Positions 12,642 to 22,423 are shown, counted from the stretch's first letter. The stretch: 24,255 nt of DNA from a virus (IMGVR_UViG_3300025647_000267:1-24255); one strand, 5' to 3'. Notes: a model not told the origin generated them from the letters alone. Made by a program: numbers and translations.

Positions 12642-12715
12642 GGGAGTGTATTCCAACAGGCAGAGAAAATCGACTTAAAATCGATCCAGTGTGGGTTCGA
12701 ATCCCACCACTCCTA
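12642..12715 (+). tRNA. tRNA-Leu (anticodon UAA), short variable loop
   Basis: 74 nt. Acceptor GGGAGTG pairs with CACTCCT (one G-U), anticodon stem ATCGA/TCGAT with loop CTTAAAA (anticodon TAA), and T-stem GTGGG/CCCAC with loop TTCGAAT. The D-arm is weak, and the variable region is only 5 nt, whereas bacterial tRNA-Leu normally has a long variable arm. Leucine identity rests on the anticodon alone. Confidence 0.78.
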
Positions 12716-12731
12716 TTCATTCAAATAAAAC

Positions 12732-12980
12732 ATGGACGATCTCAAAATCTATTGCGAAACAATGGAAGATCAATCAGAAATGTTTGACTTCATTTTTATT
12801 ACTTGTCCCGATGCACAGATTTGCACATGGGAACCTGATGGTGATGATGAGAATCCTGGAACATGGGGCATGTTTGTAGACAATGCTCCCGAAGACTTGT
12901 GGGATAAGATTATTGAGGAATTTGAAGACTACTTTGACTTTGAGATGGCAATCGGTCCTGGTGATAAAGAGTACCCATAA
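12732..12980 (+). CDS. Small acidic hypothetical protein
   Basis: 82 aa, not recognised. Strongly acidic (MDDLKIYCETMEDQSEMFDF, later PEDLWDKIIEEFEDYFDFEM), with three Cys and no signal peptide or membrane helix. It starts 16 nt after tRNA-Leu and may be read through from the tRNA promoters; no clear Shine-Dalgarno precedes the ATG. The stop codon overlaps a CATAAATA late box belonging to the next gene. A different overlapping frame starting at 12691 begins inside the tRNA and is not favoured. Confidence 0.6.
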   Translation: MDDLKIYCETMEDQSEMFDFIFITCPDAQICTWEPDGDDENPGTWGMFVDNAPEDLWDKIIEEFEDYFDFEMAIGPGDKEYP

Positions 12981-12983
12981 ATA
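12976..12983 (+). promoter_or_regulatory. Late promoter-like box CATAAATA
   Basis: CATAAATA matches NATAAATA exactly and overlaps the stop of the preceding gene. The ATG of the next gene is 19 nt downstream. Confidence 0.55.
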
Positions 12984-13001
12984 TATCTAAACGATAAGCA
13001 T

Positions 13002-13319
13002 ATGTCTTACGAATACAGAATCACTAGCGAATACTGTTGGTATGATTGCGAATCCCACAGTATGATAGTGAAGATGTATTTTATAAATGGAGTTCCATTT
13101 ACGTTTGATGAGTTGGAAGATGGTCAGGGATATGACCAAAAGTTAATCAAAGAAGCAAAGAAACATAATAGAAGTTATACACCAGAAGAACTTTATAGAT
13201 ACTCATTTTATTTGGTGGATGAGGAGGTGCATCCAATGCTATTTCCTGTTCCGTTAGAGAATCCTGAAGATATGCCAGATGACTCTGATTATATTTGTGA
13301 GGAAGATTACCTTCCATAA
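13002..13319 (+). CDS. Hypothetical acidic protein
   Basis: 105 aa, not recognised. It is rich in aromatic and acidic residues (SYEYRITSEYCWYDCES, later FTFDELEDGQGYDQKL and PMLFPVPLENPEDMPDDSD), with four Cys, no signal peptide and no membrane segment. It lies behind a late-type box and shares the small-acidic-protein character of its upstream neighbour, suggesting a cytoplasmic interaction protein. Its own TAA is part of the next late box (13315-13322). No function is assigned. Confidence 0.6.
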   Translation: MSYEYRITSEYCWYDCESHSMIVKMYFINGVPFTFDELEDGQGYDQKLIKEAKKHNRSYTPEELYRYSFYLVDEEVHPMLFPVPLENPEDMPDDSDYICEEDYLP

Positions 13320-13322
13320 ATA
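13315..13322 (+). promoter_or_regulatory. Late promoter-like box CATAAATA
   Basis: CATAAATA, identical to the box at 12976, overlaps the upstream stop codon and lies 34 nt before the ATG of the giant fibre gene. Confidence 0.6.
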
Positions 13323-13355
13323 AATCATAGAAATAACTCAAGAAGTCATAATACG

Positions 13356-16300
13356 ATGCCTCTGAATAAGTTAGACAATTTTATTAAAAATACTGAGGGT
13401 AGAATCTTATATGTAAATCCAGATGATTTAGATTCTACAGATTCGATTTCAAATGAAGGTAATTCTCTTGCAAGACCTTTTAAGACTATTCAAAGAGCTC
13501 TTTTAGAGGCAGCAAGATTCTCTTATGTTAAAGGAGATAATAATGATCTAACAGAGAAGACAACTATTTTACTCTTTCCTGGTGATCATGTAGTTGACAA
13601 TAGACCTGGTTTTGCAATTTATGATAATAGTGGTGTTGCTTATGCAGTTACAAGAGCTGGTGGCGTAGGTCAAAGTGCTAGCTCTTTACTCTCATTAGAT
13701 CTTGATTCTAATTTCGATTTAGAAAGAGAAGATAACATTCTTTATAAATTTAATAGTTACTATGGTGGCGTAATAATTCCAAGAGGAACTTCTCTTGTAG
13801 GTCTTGATTTAAGAAAAACAAAAATTAGACCAAAATATGTTCCAAATCCAACAGATGATGCTCTTGCAAAATCTGCAATTTTTAGAGTAACTGGTGCTTG
13901 TTACTTATGGCAATTTTCACTGTTTGATGGAGATCCTTCAGGAACAGTTTATACTGATCCAGATGATTCTTCTTCTAAAGCAACTCCAAATTTTTCGCAC
14001 CATAAACTTACATGTTTTGAATTCTGCGATGGTGTAAACAATGTCGGAACCTATGGAATAACCGATCTTGACATGTATTATGGAAAGGTATCAAATGCCT
14101 TTAATAATTATCGTGATATTGACCAAAAATTTCCAGAAAAACCACTTGGATTTAAAAAGAGAAATCCTGAATGGGAAATTGTTGGTGCTTTTGCTAGTGA
14201 TCCAATTTTTATCAGTTCAATCATCTCAGGAAATGGATCAACTGCAAATTCAATTGTAACTGTAACTACACAGACTGATCATGGACTTAATGTTGACACT
14301 CCTATTCGCATCAAAGGAGTGTTTGGTTCTGGTCTAACAAATCCTTACAATATTTCAACCAAAGTTCAAAGCGTCACTGGAGCAAGAACTTTTACATATC
14401 TCCTTCCAGACTTTAATTCTATTCCAACTTTAAATCCAAGTCCAACAGCATCTGGAGCAACTGTAACCGTTGAGACTGATACAGTTCAAGGTGCATCTCC
14501 TTATATTTTTAACATCTCTATGCGTTCAGTATGGGGTATGAATGGATTACATGCTGATGGTAGAAAAGCTGCTGGATTTAGAAGCACGGTTGTTGCTCAG
14601 TTTACTGCTATTTCTCTACAAAAAGATGATCGTGCTTTTGTAAAATATGATGAAAGAACAAGAACATATAACAGAATTAATTATACAAAAGTTTCTGGAG
14701 CAGCATTGCCATCTGGTGCTTCTGCGCAAGGTGGAAGTGAAGCAAAAGTTTATCACTTAGACTCTGGAGCAATTTATCGTCAAGGGTGGGAAACAAGCCA
14801 CATCAAAATGTCGAATGATGCGTTCATTCAGGTTGTTTCCGTTTTTGCAATTGGATTTAACAAACACTTTGATGCTGAAAGTGGTGCTGATGCTTCAATC
14901 ACAAACTCAAACTCAAACTTTGGTCAAATCTCTCTTAACTCTGATGGATTTAAGAAAGAATCATTCGCTAAAGACAATAAAGGATTCATAACTTCTATTA
15001 TAACTCCTAGAGAAATCTCTGGTGAAGACGAAAATGTTGATTGGTTATCCTTGGATGTTGGACTGACAACATCTGTTGGTATTTCAAGTCATTTATATAT
15101 TTCTGGATTTTCTTCTCCAGATTCTCCACCAACAGCACTTACACAAGGATTTAGAATTGGTGCAAGAGTAGATGATAAACTTTATGTGAAACTTGGTGCT
15201 GGAACAAGTGAAGCAACTATTTACATGTGTGATAATGAAATCAGTGAATCTGGATTTACAACTGCGATTGGTATTAATAATTCATTTAAAGAATATAGTG
15301 TAACTGATGTAGATGAAAGTATTTTTACGATTGGATCTCACGATTTAATCAGTGGAGAATCTGTCAAAATTATCAGTGATGTAGGTGATCTTCCCGAAAA
15401 TATTACAGCACACCAAACATATTATGTTATCACAGATAGTTTGAATAGTGATCGTGGTGATAATGTTTCTTTAACTTCTTCTCAAATACAATTAGCTTCT
15501 TCATTAAGTAATGCAATTCGTGCATCATTCCTTAATGTTTATAAAGGATCTAATCTTAAAATTTTAAGTAGAGTTTCTGAAAAGGATTCGGGAGAACTTG
15601 GATCTCCGATACAATTTGATGCTCAAAATAGCAACTGGTTTATTCATGTAAATTCTGATAATGACATCTATAATGCTTTTAGTTCCAGTGGATCTTCTGT
15701 ATTGGGAGATAATACCGATTTATCATTTGTAAAAAGAATTTCTGACGAAAGAAGTTTGGATGAAAAAATTTATAAAGTAAGAGTTGTAATACCAAAAGAT
15801 ACTATAAATGCCAAGGATCCAGAATCTGCATTTATTATTCAGGAATCAAGTTCTACTGGTGCTTTAAATTCTGTAGATTTTACTAGAACAAGTATTGGAT
15901 CTACAGATTATGAATGGTTAAAAAATCCAAGATTTATTTCTACATGCTCTGCACTTGGCGATATTGTAACTGTTGAAACAGAAATTCCCCATAATTTACA
16001 ATCAGGTGATATTGTAATTATTAGAAATGTTAAGAGCACCAATAATACTAATGGAACTTTTGATCAAGAGTTTAATGGAAGATTTTCTGTTATTGGAGTA
16101 ACTACTTCCACATTCACTCATTCAACAACTGATGTAAATGGAGTGCCGCATACTTCTGGAACTTTTACAAGTGATACTAATGTTAGAGATCAGAATCTTC
16201 CAAGATATGAAAGAAATGATCTAGGATCGAATCTTTATATTTACAGAAATGAAGTTATTTCTGAATACAAATACAATGAAAGAGATGGAATATATCATTT

Positions 16301-18590
16301 GTATTTACTGAATGCAAGTAATAAAGTGGAGCAAGAATTTACAAATCTAAAGTATAGTCAACTTCCTACTGATCTTTATCCACAATTGGATCGCGATAAT
16401 ATTGATTCAAACCCAAGGGCATCAAAAACTTATGCAAAGTTAAATCCCATTGGTGATGTTGTAACAAATGATTTGAAGAAAAGTGTTACTAGAGAAACTA
16501 TTGATAAATTAATGACTTCAACAGGTGTTGGTCTTAGAATTAGTTCAATAGATTCATCATCTGGTGTTTCTACAATTACATTTTCAAGACAACATCAACT
16601 TTCAGGAATTGTAACATGCTCAATTAACTCTGCTGGAACAAATTATGCAGATAGTGTCGCAGGCGATTACTATAATGTGAAAATTTATAATAATATTGGA
16701 TTAAGTGAGTGGAATGGTGCTACTGCAAAATTCACAGTTTCTGGAGTTGGAGAATTAAGTGATCCAGAAATTATGGCTCATGGTAGTGATTATGTTGCCG
16801 GAACTTATTATGTCGATCAAATTAAAGGTGTAGGTTCTGGTGGAAGTATAGATGTAGTTTCTTCTGGAATTTCATCATCACTTAATAATGTCATTCAAGT
16901 AACTGGTGCAGGAACTACTTCTGATGGATATTATCGCATAACTGATATTCCATCAATAAATTCCATTGCAATTGCAAAAACTGCTGGAGATCCAGAAATA
17001 ACGTCTGATCAATATGTTTTTGTAAATGGCCCAGCAATTCAAATTACAAGTGTTGGAACGTTAAATGCAACAACGGGAATTGTTACCTTTACAACTTCTT
17101 CATCTCATGGTCTTCTTGCAGGAAATAAGTTTAGAGTAACCGATTCCAGTAATAATAATCTTGGCGATTTCATTGTAAAAGATAAAGTAAATGTTACTAC
17201 ATTTACATCTAAAACAAATAAAGAAATTTCTGCAGCAAGTGGATATATTTTAAAACATGGATTGTCATCAAACTCTGCAATTTCGGATAAGAGAAGCGAA
17301 AATTTTGGAGTTCGCCAAATAACATTCTATGAAGATAGATTTACACTTATAGATGCAGTAACTTCTTTTGCAACAACAATTAATATTGAAGATGCTAATA
17401 GATTGCCTATTGGATCTTATATTCAAGTTGATAGTGAGATAATGAGAGTGTTGAGAAATCTTTCATCAACATCAGTTACTGTTTTAAGATCTGCTCTTGG
17501 AACTCTAAGTTCTTCTCATTTAGCAAATTCATTAATTCGTAAAGTAAAACCCATTCCAATTGAATTTAGGAGACCTTCTTACGTTCGTGCTTCTGGTCAT
17601 ACTTTTGAATATCTTGGATATGGTCCTGGAAATTACTCTACTGGATTGCCACAAGTTCAAGATAAAACTTTATCTGAAAGAGAAGAATTTTTAGTTCAAG
17701 CACAAGAAAGACAGTGTGGTGTTGTTGCATACACTGGTATGAATAATGATGGGGATTTCTTTGTTGGAAATCAAAGAAAATCCTCTACAACAGGTGAAGA
17801 AACCACTTTTGATACACCAATTCCTACAGTTACTGGATCAGATCCAAGTAGTTTAAGTGTTGTATTCGATGAAGTTACTGTAAAAGAAAGATTATTAGTT
17901 GAAGGTGGTGATTCTGGTCAAGTTTTATCGCAATTTGATGGTCCAGTAACCTTTAACCAAAATGTAAACTTTAAAAATACATTATTCTCAAGTAATGTAG
18001 TTCGTTTGATTGGTGGAAATGAATCTACGTCAGTCGGAACTGGTGATCTAATTATAGATGGTGGTGCTGGTGTTGCCGGAAATGTGACTATTGGTGGAAC
18101 ACTTAATGCAAATAATGTTACTATTGAAAGAGGAACATTTAAAAATGTTGAGATAGCAGTAAATGACGATAATACAATTTCTGTAATAACTGGAGAACTT
18201 AAATTAACAGGATCTGGAGCAGGATCAACTGTAGCAATTCAAACAAATACTACCATTACAGGTATTTTAAGTGTTACTGATGATATTACTGCTTTCTGGA
18301 GTTCTGATGAAAGATTGAAAAATAATATTAAACCAATCGAAGATCCTTTATCAAAAGTTCTTTCAATTAGCGGAAATACATTTACATGGAATGAAAAATC
18401 AAGAAAAGGTGGGAATGATGTTGGTGTAATTGCACAAGAAATTGAGAAGGTTCTTCCAGAAATTGTTGTTACAAGAGATAATGGTTATCTTGCAGTTGAC
18501 TATCAAAGAATTATACCACTACTAATTGAATCAATTAAAGAACTTTCTTCCAAGATTAATGACTTGGAGCAAAAACTATCAGATAAATAA
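13356..18590 (+). CDS. Giant virion fibre/appendage protein with C-terminal S74 chaperone
   Basis: 1744 aa, the largest gene of the window. The N-terminus has the beta-helix entry motif NEGNSLARPFKTIQRALLEA (about 32-52), followed by beta-helix-like sequence. At about 290-365, 862-930 and 1228-1290 there are related strand-rich modules with a 'VTVxTxxxHGLxxGDxVxI ... F' pattern, suggesting tandem Ig-like or FCCH-like domains. The last 100 residues (SDERLKNNIKPIEDPLSKVL, GVIAQEIEKVLPEIV, DYQRIIPLLIESIKEL) form a peptidase S74 intramolecular chaperone, whose Ser in SDERLK self-cleaves after trimerisation in endosialidase-type fibres. A short coiled coil ends it. By size and context it is a tail fibre or baseplate appendage with receptor-contact function; the exact T4 equivalent is not clear. 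Confidence 0.8.
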   Translation: MPLNKLDNFIKNTEGRILYVNPDDLDSTDSISNEGNSLARPFKTIQRALLEAARFSYVKGDNNDLTEKTTILLFPGDHVVDNRPGFAIYDNSGVAYAVTRAGGVGQSASSLLSLDLDSNFDLEREDNILYKFNSYYGGVIIPRGTSLVGLDLRKTKIRPKYVPNPTDDALAKSAIFRVTGACYLWQFSLFDGDPSGTVYTDPDDSSSKATPNFSHHKLTCFEFCDGVNNVGTYGITDLDMYYGKVSNAFNNYRDIDQKFPEKPLGFKKRNPEWEIVGAFASDPIFISSIISGNGSTANSIVTVTTQTDHGLNVDTPIRIKGVFGSGLTNPYNISTKVQSVTGARTFTYLLPDFNSIPTLNPSPTASGATVTVETDTVQGASPYIFNISMRSVWGMNGLHADGRKAAGFRSTVVAQFTAISLQKDDRAFVKYDERTRTYNRINYTKVSGAALPSGASAQGGSEAKVYHLDSGAIYRQGWETSHIKMSNDAFIQVVSVFAIGFNKHFDAESGADASITNSNSNFGQISLNSDGFKKESFAKDNKGFITSIITPREISGEDENVDWLSLDVGLTTSVGISSHLYISGFSSPDSPPTALTQGFRIGARVDDKLYVKLGAGTSEATIYMCDNEISESGFTTAIGINNSFKEYSVTDVDESIFTIGSHDLISGESVKIISDVGDLPENITAHQTYYVITDSLNSDRGDNVSLTSSQIQLASSLSNAIRASFLNVYKGSNLKILSRVSEKDSGELGSPIQFDAQNSNWFIHVNSDNDIYNAFSSSGSSVLGDNTDLSFVKRISDERSLDEKIYKVRVVIPKDTINAKDPESAFIIQESSSTGALNSVDFTRTSIGSTDYEWLKNPRFISTCSALGDIVTVETEIPHNLQSGDIVIIRNVKSTNNTNGTFDQEFNGRFSVIGVTTSTFTHSTTDVNGVPHTSGTFTSDTNVRDQNLPRYERNDLGSNLYIYRNEVISEYKYNERDGIYHLYLLNASNKVEQEFTNLKYSQLPTDLYPQLDRDNIDSNPRASKTYAKLNPIGDVVTNDLKKSVTRETIDKLMTSTGVGLRISSIDSSSGVSTITFSRQHQLSGIVTCSINSAGTNYADSVAGDYYNVKIYNNIGLSEWNGATAKFTVSGVGELSDPEIMAHGSDYVAGTYYVDQIKGVGSGGSIDVVSSGISSSLNNVIQVTGAGTTSDGYYRITDIPSINSIAIAKTAGDPEITSDQYVFVNGPAIQITSVGTLNATTGIVTFTTSSSHGLLAGNKFRVTDSSNNNLGDFIVKDKVNVTTFTSKTNKEISAASGYILKHGLSSNSAISDKRSENFGVRQITFYEDRFTLIDAVTSFATTINIEDANRLPIGSYIQVDSEIMRVLRNLSSTSVTVLRSALGTLSSSHLANSLIRKVKPIPIEFRRPSYVRASGHTFEYLGYGPGNYSTGLPQVQDKTLSEREEFLVQAQERQCGVVAYTGMNNDGDFFVGNQRKSSTTGEETTFDTPIPTVTGSDPSSLSVVFDEVTVKERLLVEGGDSGQVLSQFDGPVTFNQNVNFKNTLFSSNVVRLIGGNESTSVGTGDLIIDGGAGVAGNVTIGGTLNANNVTIERGTFKNVEIAVNDDNTISVITGELKLTGSGAGSTVAIQTNTTITGILSVTDDITAFWSSDERLKNNIKPIEDPLSKVLSISGNTFTWNEKSRKGGNDVGVIAQEIEKVLPEIVVTRDNGYLAVDYQRIIPLLIESIKELSSKINDLEQKLSDK
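18582..18589 (+). promoter_or_regulatory. Late promoter-like box GATAAATA
   Basis: GATAAATA fits NATAAATA, overlaps the end of the giant fibre gene, and is 18 nt before the next ATG. Confidence 0.5.
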
Positions 18591-18606
18591 CTAAAAACAA
18601 TATAAG

Positions 18607-20463
18607 ATGTCAAGCTTTAAAAAGTCATTTAATCTTAGAAATGGTGTACAAGTTGATAATGACAACTTCGTTGTAAGAGCAACTGGTTTGGTAGGAATAG
18701 GATCAACTACTCCTACCGAATTTCTTGATGTCATTGGAAATGCAAAAGTTTCTGGATTAACGACGACACAAACATTGTATGCAGGAATAGCAACAGTTGG
18801 TGTTCTTACAGCTAGTAGTGCAAATATTAGTGGTGTTTTAACTGCTACTTATTTTTCTGTTGGTGGAGTTACTTTTGACACTATTGTTGGATATTCTACT
18901 GATGCTTGGATTGTTCATCAAGCATCTGGATCTTCAGATCCTCAAAGTGGATTATATGGTGATTACAAAGTTGGAATTGGAACAACAATTTCTAGCAACA
19001 AATACTCACTAATGGTGGGATCTGATCCAGATTCTTCAAATGGGGTATCAATAAACAGCGATGGAAATATAAAATCCTCAGGAATTATTACGGCGCAATC
19101 TTTTTCTGGTCCTGGTGCTGGAATTACTGGAATTAACGCTAGCAATATTGCAACTGGAACAATCAATAATGATAGACTTCCAGACATTAGTGTGGGTATT
19201 ATAACTGCTACCACTCAATTTGAAGGAAATGTAGTTGGTATTGCATCAACTGCAAGAACTCTTACAGGATCCCCAAACATTACAGTTACTGACGTAACTG
19301 CAACAACATTAATTTCATCTGGATCTTCAATTGGGATTGGAACTTTTACTGGAGTTATTCATGTATCTACTGGTGCAAGTATCGGTGTAGGAACTGCATC
19401 CCCAACGACTGATATTCAAGTTCGTAAGTCAACTGGAGCTGATCTTGAGGTAGTGTCTGACAGTGGAAATGCAAAAGTTGCTGTTGGAAATTCTGTTGGT
19501 ATTGGAAAAAGTAGTGGTTACATAGGATTTGGAGAAGAGGTAGGAATATTTGACATTGTAAATAACGATGTCAATGGAATGAGATTCTTCATTGATGCAC
19601 TTGGTAATAGTGGAACTGGCAATTATATTTGGAATTATGGTTCCGGTCCGACAACTTTGATGACACTAACTTATGATGGAAGTTTGGGTATCAACCAAAC
19701 AGTTCCAACCGAAAAATTGCATGTGAGTGGTGGTGCCACATTTACACAAGATTCGTATTTTGGATCAAATGTTTATGTTACTGGAACTTTAGACGCGGCA
19801 ACATTGACAGGAAATATTACTTTTCCTGCTGTAATTTCTGGATCAAATTTGAATGTATCAGCAGGAGTCAGCACAGTAGGGAAACTTATTATTGATTCTG
19901 GTTCACCAGATACTTCTACGATTGGCATTGGAACTGCAACTCCTGTTTTTAATCTTGACGTTGGATTGGGAACAGCAATTATTAGAAGATTAGGGATCAA
20001 TACAAGTGTTTTCCAACTTGATGATTCTGGTCTTCCACGAAATCAAATTGAGTGTGAGGGCACAATTTATGCTTTAAGTGCTTCTATAGGTGGTAAAGTT
20101 GGTATAGGAACAAGTGTTACAGATACAGTAGATGATGCTGCTTTAACATTGCATCGTGGTACTTTACAAATTAATGATGGATCCATTCATTTTAATAGTG
20201 ATGATCCAGAAGATATTCCAACTGTTGGATGGGGAATTACTTCTAAGGGAGTTCCAAGGTCTCAAATTGACATGGGTGTTGGAATTACAACGTTCTCATA
20301 TTTAACACTTCCTGTTCTTACCGATCTTCAAAGAGATGCTTTAAAGAACTATTCTGATAGTGGACAAGTTCCTGCAGGTGCTGTAATATTTAATTCTGAT
20401 AGTGGAGCATTAGAGTTTTTTAATGGTTCGAATTGGAGAAAAGTTACACATACTGCAGTTTAA
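18607..20463 (+). CDS. VGIGT-repeat tail fibre protein
   Basis: 618 aa. A short N-terminus (MSSFKKSFNLRNGVQVDNDN) leads to a shaft with at least seven copies of a VGIGT-type turn (VGIGSTTPTEFLDV, VGIGTTIS, IGVGTASP, LGINQTVPTEKLHV, IGIGTATP and others). This repeat is typical of trimeric beta-structured phage fibres and often precedes sites of receptor contact. The C-terminus (LPVLTDLQRDALKNYSDSG, VIFNSDSGALEFFNGSNW) is a known fibre end motif. There is no S74 domain of its own. It lies between the giant fibre and the Gly-rich adhesin, so it is probably a further segment of the same fibre system or a separate short fibre. The start is set by a late box and AATATAAG before the ATG. Confidence 0.75.
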   Translation: MSSFKKSFNLRNGVQVDNDNFVVRATGLVGIGSTTPTEFLDVIGNAKVSGLTTTQTLYAGIATVGVLTASSANISGVLTATYFSVGGVTFDTIVGYSTDAWIVHQASGSSDPQSGLYGDYKVGIGTTISSNKYSLMVGSDPDSSNGVSINSDGNIKSSGIITAQSFSGPGAGITGINASNIATGTINNDRLPDISVGIITATTQFEGNVVGIASTARTLTGSPNITVTDVTATTLISSGSSIGIGTFTGVIHVSTGASIGVGTASPTTDIQVRKSTGADLEVVSDSGNAKVAVGNSVGIGKSSGYIGFGEEVGIFDIVNNDVNGMRFFIDALGNSGTGNYIWNYGSGPTTLMTLTYDGSLGINQTVPTEKLHVSGGATFTQDSYFGSNVYVTGTLDAATLTGNITFPAVISGSNLNVSAGVSTVGKLIIDSGSPDTSTIGIGTATPVFNLDVGLGTAIIRRLGINTSVFQLDDSGLPRNQIECEGTIYALSASIGGKVGIGTSVTDTVDDAALTLHRGTLQINDGSIHFNSDDPEDIPTVGWGITSKGVPRSQIDMGVGITTFSYLTLPVLTDLQRDALKNYSDSGQVPAGAVIFNSDSGALEFFNGSNWRKVTHTAV

Positions 20464-20466
20464 GAA

Positions 20467-22017
20467 ATGATTTCAACAGACATAGCAAATACAGTAGTTC
20501 CTGTAAGTGGAGAAATTAAATTTTCTCACTTAAGAAAATCATTCTTAAAAATGAGAATACGTGAAAATTTTAGTGATACTGACACTTTCGATGCAGAAAC
20601 TGGATCTGTTAGTGCATCTCAACTTTTAAGAGATACTACTAGCAATCCAAATCCAATTGTTCCTGACTGCACAGAAAATTCTCAGGTGGCGGAAAGTGAA
20701 AATCTAAAAGTTTCTCAATTTAGAAATACTGTAAAGTATTACTATATGAGACATACTGGAACAACTTCAACTTTTACAGACTTTGGAGATGGAACAGAAT
20801 CTAATTGGAATGGAAATCCTGAATGGGATGGCAATTTATTTAAAACAATACAAAAAAAACTGTTTGTTGAAGGAGAATTGCAGTCTGGATTATATGTTAG
20901 CGGAATTAGTATTAAAAATTTAGATGTAGAAATTCGTGGAAATGTTTATGGGTATCGTGGAACTGGAGGATTAACTAGCGGATCCAATGGTAGTGCTGGA
21001 GGTCCTGCAGTTTACATTAGAGATGGAGGAACTAACGTTACAGTAACTGTTAAAAACACTGCGAAACTATATGGTGGAGGTGGTGGAGGTGGTGCTGGAG
21101 CATCGGGTGGAAGAGGTGGAAAAGGTGGATTAGGATATTATAGCATTTATACAGGTACAGTCTGCATACCTACAGGTGGAAGTTGTAGTGGATGTTCCCC
21201 TAGCGTATATTGTGGTGGATTTTGCACAAATTGGCATCGAAAAAATGGTCAGGTTTTTTGTTTATGTTGTCAAAATCATGCTCAATATAATCAAGGATAT
21301 GTTTCCGGTGGAACGGGAGGAACTGCAATATCTGGCGGTGCAGGTGGATCTGGTAGAGGAGCTTCTGATTCTCCTGAAGGAGGAACTTTAGCTGCAGTTC
21401 CTCCTGGAATAGGTGAAACGGATGGAACAAATGTTGGTCCGTCTGCTGGAGGATCCTATGCTGGAGATGGTGGATTAGCTGGAACTGCTGGAAGAGGTGG
21501 AGATGGTGGTGATTGGGGAAAACCTGGAGAAGATGGAGCAACTGCTTTTAATGGTGAAATAGGTAAAAATGGAAATGCTGGATTAGCACCAGCTGGTCTT
21601 GAGCAAGTTTTGCCGTTTGATAGAAGTGCTATAGTGCAATATAATACTGGTAGTGTAGGTGCTTTTTTTGCAGTTTTTGATCCTTCAGGAATTGAAGCAA
21701 ATCAAACAGTAACAATATCTTCTGGTTCAGTAACGTTACCTGCTAACACAAAGGTTCTGCAAATAAATCAAATTGGTTTCAACTTGTGGCAAGTTGAAGT
21801 AGATAAACCTTTTGGGGGATCAGGAGATCCTAACTTCAATGTCAATTTTGGATACCCTGAAGGATCAACAGTGGCTGGTAATAAAGGATTAGGAGGAGCA
21901 GCAGGGCAATCTTTACGTGGAAAAAACTTTAATTATAGAGGAGTTATCAATACAATATCATCTCCGGTTACTATTGCTGGGCCAATTGAAATTACAAATG
22001 GTGGAAAGATTGACTAA
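20467..22017 (+). CDS. Glycine-rich adhesin-like tail protein with Cys cluster
   Basis: 516 aa, 3 nt after the previous stop. Residues 1-185 form a mixed N-terminal part (FSHLRKSFLKMRIRENFSD, LFKTIQKKLFVEGELQSGLY). From about 165 to 380 it is glycine-rich (GGGGGGGAGASGGRGGKGGLG, DGGLAGTAGRGGDGGDWG), the type of sequence that forms polyglycine-II bundles in T4-family gp38 adhesins. It is interrupted at 233-271 by eight Cys (CIPTGGSCSGCSPSVYCGGFC, then FCLCC). The C-terminal part (400-516) is strand-rich. Position at the end of the fibre operon supports a role as distal receptor-binding tip, with variable loops between Gly-rich strands. The function is inferred from architecture; the Cys insert is not typical of gp38 as I know it. 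Confidence 0.7.
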   Translation: MISTDIANTVVPVSGEIKFSHLRKSFLKMRIRENFSDTDTFDAETGSVSASQLLRDTTSNPNPIVPDCTENSQVAESENLKVSQFRNTVKYYYMRHTGTTSTFTDFGDGTESNWNGNPEWDGNLFKTIQKKLFVEGELQSGLYVSGISIKNLDVEIRGNVYGYRGTGGLTSGSNGSAGGPAVYIRDGGTNVTVTVKNTAKLYGGGGGGGAGASGGRGGKGGLGYYSIYTGTVCIPTGGSCSGCSPSVYCGGFCTNWHRKNGQVFCLCCQNHAQYNQGYVSGGTGGTAISGGAGGSGRGASDSPEGGTLAAVPPGIGETDGTNVGPSAGGSYAGDGGLAGTAGRGGDGGDWGKPGEDGATAFNGEIGKNGNAGLAPAGLEQVLPFDRSAIVQYNTGSVGAFFAVFDPSGIEANQTVTISSGSVTLPANTKVLQINQIGFNLWQVEVDKPFGGSGDPNFNVNFGYPEGSTVAGNKGLGGAAGQSLRGKNFNYRGVINTISSPVTIAGPIEITNGGKID

Positions 22018-22020
22018 ATA
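22013..22020 (+). promoter_or_regulatory. Possible late box ACTAAATA
   Basis: ACTAAATA is a one-base variant of NATAAATA like the boxes at 3158 and 3190. It overlaps the adhesin stop and lies 26 nt before the next ATG. Confidence 0.4.
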
Positions 22021-22045
22021 CGGAAGAACTTGAATTATATCACAA

Positions 22046-22423
22046 ATGTCTGAAGAAAAAAACTACCCCTCTTTACCTGAGCAAGGAAAGAATCTTGCAA
22101 AATTTACATGGGATGTAATTAAAAAAGCAATGACTGATGGCGAATCATTGCTTGTTAGTGATTCAACATTTCAGAAAAGAGTAGAAATATGTAAAGGATG
22201 TGATAGATACGATGAAAGTCAAAATAGATGTATCGAGTGTGGGTGTATGTTGGAGGGAAAGGCTAGATTTGCTTTAGACGGATGCCCCTTGGGAAAATGG
22301 TCTCAAGATAGTGATGCGTGGGTTTCTGGAAAATTTGATAAATTGCTCAACAACTTAAACAATGATTATGGAATTGATGTCAATAATTTGAATAAAGATA
22401 ATCAAATTGAATTTAACCCTTGA
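22046..22423 (+). CDS. Small Cys-rich, probably metal-binding protein
   Basis: 125 aa. The central motif C-x2-C-x9-C-x2-C-x-C followed 12 residues later by GCPLGKW (about residues 49-85) is a zinc-ribbon or Fe-S-like Cys arrangement. The N-terminus (MSEEKNYPSLPEQGKNLAKF, then WDVIKKAMTDGESLL) and acidic, Asn-rich C-terminus look like interaction arms. I recognise it as a type of protein often placed behind fibre genes in cyanomyoviruses but know no function; it could be a fibre chaperone or structural protein. The TGA stop is inside the -35 box of the following promoter. Confidence 0.65.
   Translation: MSEEKNYPSLPEQGKNLAKFTWDVIKKAMTDGESLLVSDSTFQKRVEICKGCDRYDESQNRCIECGCMLEGKARFALDGCPLGKWSQDSDAWVSGKFDKLLNNLNNDYGIDVNNLNKDNQIEFNP

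Noticed and set aside
12691-12879. 62-aa plus-strand frame starting inside tRNA-Leu
   Set aside because: It overlaps the tRNA T-arm and the better-supported acidic protein at 12732 in another frame.
21200-21541. 113-aa minus-strand frame opposite the glycine-rich adhesin
   Set aside because: It is a His/Leu/Gln-rich shadow of glycine codons.
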